Assembly: GCF_000708885.1 (NCBI RefSeq) | Contig: NZ_JEOE01000009.1 | Span: forward strand, 50,907-114,906 | Origin: Cellulomonas sp. HZM | GTDB lineage: Bacteria; Actinomycetota; Actinomycetes; Actinomycetales; Cellulomonadaceae | Length of the DNA: 64,000 nucleotides | Reading direction: 5' to 3' | In this document: positions 62,903 to 64,000 of the stretch, piece after piece | Layout of the letters: each line of letters opens with the position of its first letter | Numbering within the stretch: position 1 is the first letter of the stretch | Made by a program: the position numbers and the translations under genes | The notes under the pieces: generated by a model | Databases searched by the model: none | Told to the model about the DNA's origin: nothing | Seen by the model: only the letters and a program-made list of their open reading frames with translations

Positions 62903-64000
62903 GTGGCGACCGAGCGCCTGACGACCCGCGACCTGCGCGTGCTCGGCGAGGCGCGCGTGCGGCTCGGTCTCGCGCGCGTGCGCTCGGCGTGGTTCCCGAT
63001 CCTCCAGGCCGCTGTCGCCGGAGGGCTCGCGTACGCGATCGCGCACTACTGGGTGGGGCACGCGATCCCGTTCTTCGCACCCGTGTGTGCGTGGATCGCG
63101 CTCGGTTTCTCGCTCGACCGCTCGGTGCGACGCGTCGCGGAGCTCGCGGTCGGGGTGGCGATCGGCGTCGGGCTCGGCGACCTCGTCGCGCACCTCATCG
63201 GCCGCGGCGTGTGGCAGATCGCGTTCGTGCTGTTCGTCGCCGCGCTGCTGGCGCGGTTCATCGACCGCGGCGCGATGCTCACCACGCAGGCGGGCGTGCA
63301 GGCCATCGTCATCGTCGCGCTGCCGACGACGTCCGGGCCCTTCGGCCGCTGGGTCGACGCGGCGGTCGGCGGCGCGATGGCGCTCGCGGTCGCGCTGCTC
63401 ACGCCCAACGACGCACGCCGTCACCCCCGTGCGCTCGCGCGCCGCTCGGTCGGTGAGCTCGCCGGGATGCTGCACACGCTCGCGCGCGGGCTCGCGACGG
63501 GCTCGCCCCAGGACGTCGAGGACGCGCTGGTGCGCGGGCGTGCGTCGCAGCAGGTGCTCGACGAGTGGCGCGACGTCGCGACGAACGCGCGCGAGCTGTC
63601 CCGCGTCTCGCCGGCCCACCGCCGGTACCGCGACGAGCTGGGGCGGTCGGTCGACGCGGCGGTGCTCGTCGACCGCGCCGTGCGCAACGCCCGCGTGTAC
63701 GTACGTCGAGCGCTCGCACTGCTCGACGCGGACGCGCCGCACGACGTGTCCGGGATCGCGGCGAGGGCCGACGCCACGGCGCGGGCGGTCGACGAGCTGG
63801 GCGACGCGCTCGGCTCGGGCCGTGACCCCGCGCGTGCGCGCGCGATGCTCGTCTCGGCGGCGGCGGCCCTCGACCCGTTCGAGGCGGCGCCCGACGACTG
63901 GCAGGTGCAGGCCCTGGTGCTGCTGCACCGCTCGCTCGTCGTCGACCTCCTGGAGGCGGCCGGTGCGACCCCCGCCGCGGCCCGCGAGGCCCTCCCGGAC
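62903..64000 (+). CDS. FUSC-family/aromatic-acid-exporter-like membrane protein (3' truncated by window end)
   Basis: At least 366 aa, open to the window edge. GTG 62903 (VATERLTTRDLRVLGEARVR). The N-terminal half has about five or six helices including IPFFAPVCAWIALGFSLDRS, as in the FUSC/YccS (aromatic-acid efflux) family; the rest is a long cytosolic helical part. The stop is outside the window. Confidence 0.75.
   Translation, partial: MATERLTTRDLRVLGEARVRLGLARVRSAWFPILQAAVAGGLAYAIAHYWVGHAIPFFAPVCAWIALGFSLDRSVRRVAELAVGVAIGVGLGDLVAHLIGRGVWQIAFVLFVAALLARFIDRGAMLTTQAGVQAIVIVALPTTSGPFGRWVDAAVGGAMALAVALLTPNDARRHPRALARRSVGELAGMLHTLARGLATGSPQDVEDALVRGRASQQVLDEWRDVATNARELSRVSPAHRRYRDELGRSVDAAVLVDRAVRNARVYVRRALALLDADAPHDVSGIAARADATARAVDELGDALGSGRDPARARAMLVSAAAALDPFEAAPDDWQVQALVLLHRSLVVDLLEAAGATPAAAREALPD

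Overview
The window is a very GC-rich, densely packed actinobacterial chromosome segment with GTG starts, overlapping stop/start junctions and short intergenic gaps. The gene set (GlnR, WhiB, a GlxR-type Crp, SigE-family sigma factor, LytR_C protein, LigB-type ligase, nitrobindin, GH81 glucanase, large secreted Ig-repeat enzymes) fits the order Micrococcales. Cellulomonas or a close relative is the most likely source. I see no transposase, integrase, phage gene or CRISPR array.

Layout. 0-3 kb: tail of an FtsH-like protein, an Nei glycosylase, a DUF1684 protein and an F420-type oxidoreductase. 3-7.4 kb: a tightly coupled three-gene operon of a membrane GT2 polysaccharide synthase, a HlyD-like membrane protein and a GH81 endo-beta-1,3-glucanase, which reads as a synthase-dependent exopolysaccharide locus and probably makes a beta-1,3-glucan. 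7.3-12.4 kb: GT87 mannosyltransferase, LytR_C pair, an ALNPQPLPPG-motif protein, a fatty acid desaturase and a cold-shock gene. 12.6-16.4 kb: a sigma factor with its presumed anti-sigma partner, and a secreted metzincin protease. 16.5-19.6 kb: a TPP riboswitch controlling a thiamine-binding protein and a thiamine-precursor ABC transporter. 19.7-23.7 kb: ATP-dependent DNA ligase, CDGSH protein, degenerate DksA-like protein and membrane proteins. 23.8-32.8 kb: secreted and lipoprotein genes, including a 1072-aa phosphatase with Ig-like repeats.

32.8-38.6 kb is the most accessory-looking part: a HEPN/MNT toxin-antitoxin pair whose antitoxin is fused to an HTH domain, a RecQ helicase ending in a phosphoribosyltransferase-like domain, a flavoprotein, tRNA-Ser, a frameshifted membrane gene and a DUF2510 protein. 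38.6-48 kb is core: SRP RNA, dnaX, recR, then lysC-asd, with a thioredoxin/DUF4395 pair between. 48-59.5 kb holds an animal-type haem peroxidase, tRNA-Pro and a conserved actinobacterial neighbourhood (metallophosphoesterase, PBP, whiB4-type, DUF4177, RidA, Crp, an RsiG-like protein, nth, EphE-like hydrolase) followed by nhaA and glnR. 59.9-64 kb: membrane protein, DsrE, a 35-aa membrane peptide, nitrobindin, YgfZ and a FUSC-family protein cut by the window end.

Many genes have a TANNNT box whose last T lies 7-8 nt before the start codon, so leaderless transcription appears to be common here. Coordinates come from reading the sequence by eye; functions rest on recognised motifs and family knowledge, not on database searches.
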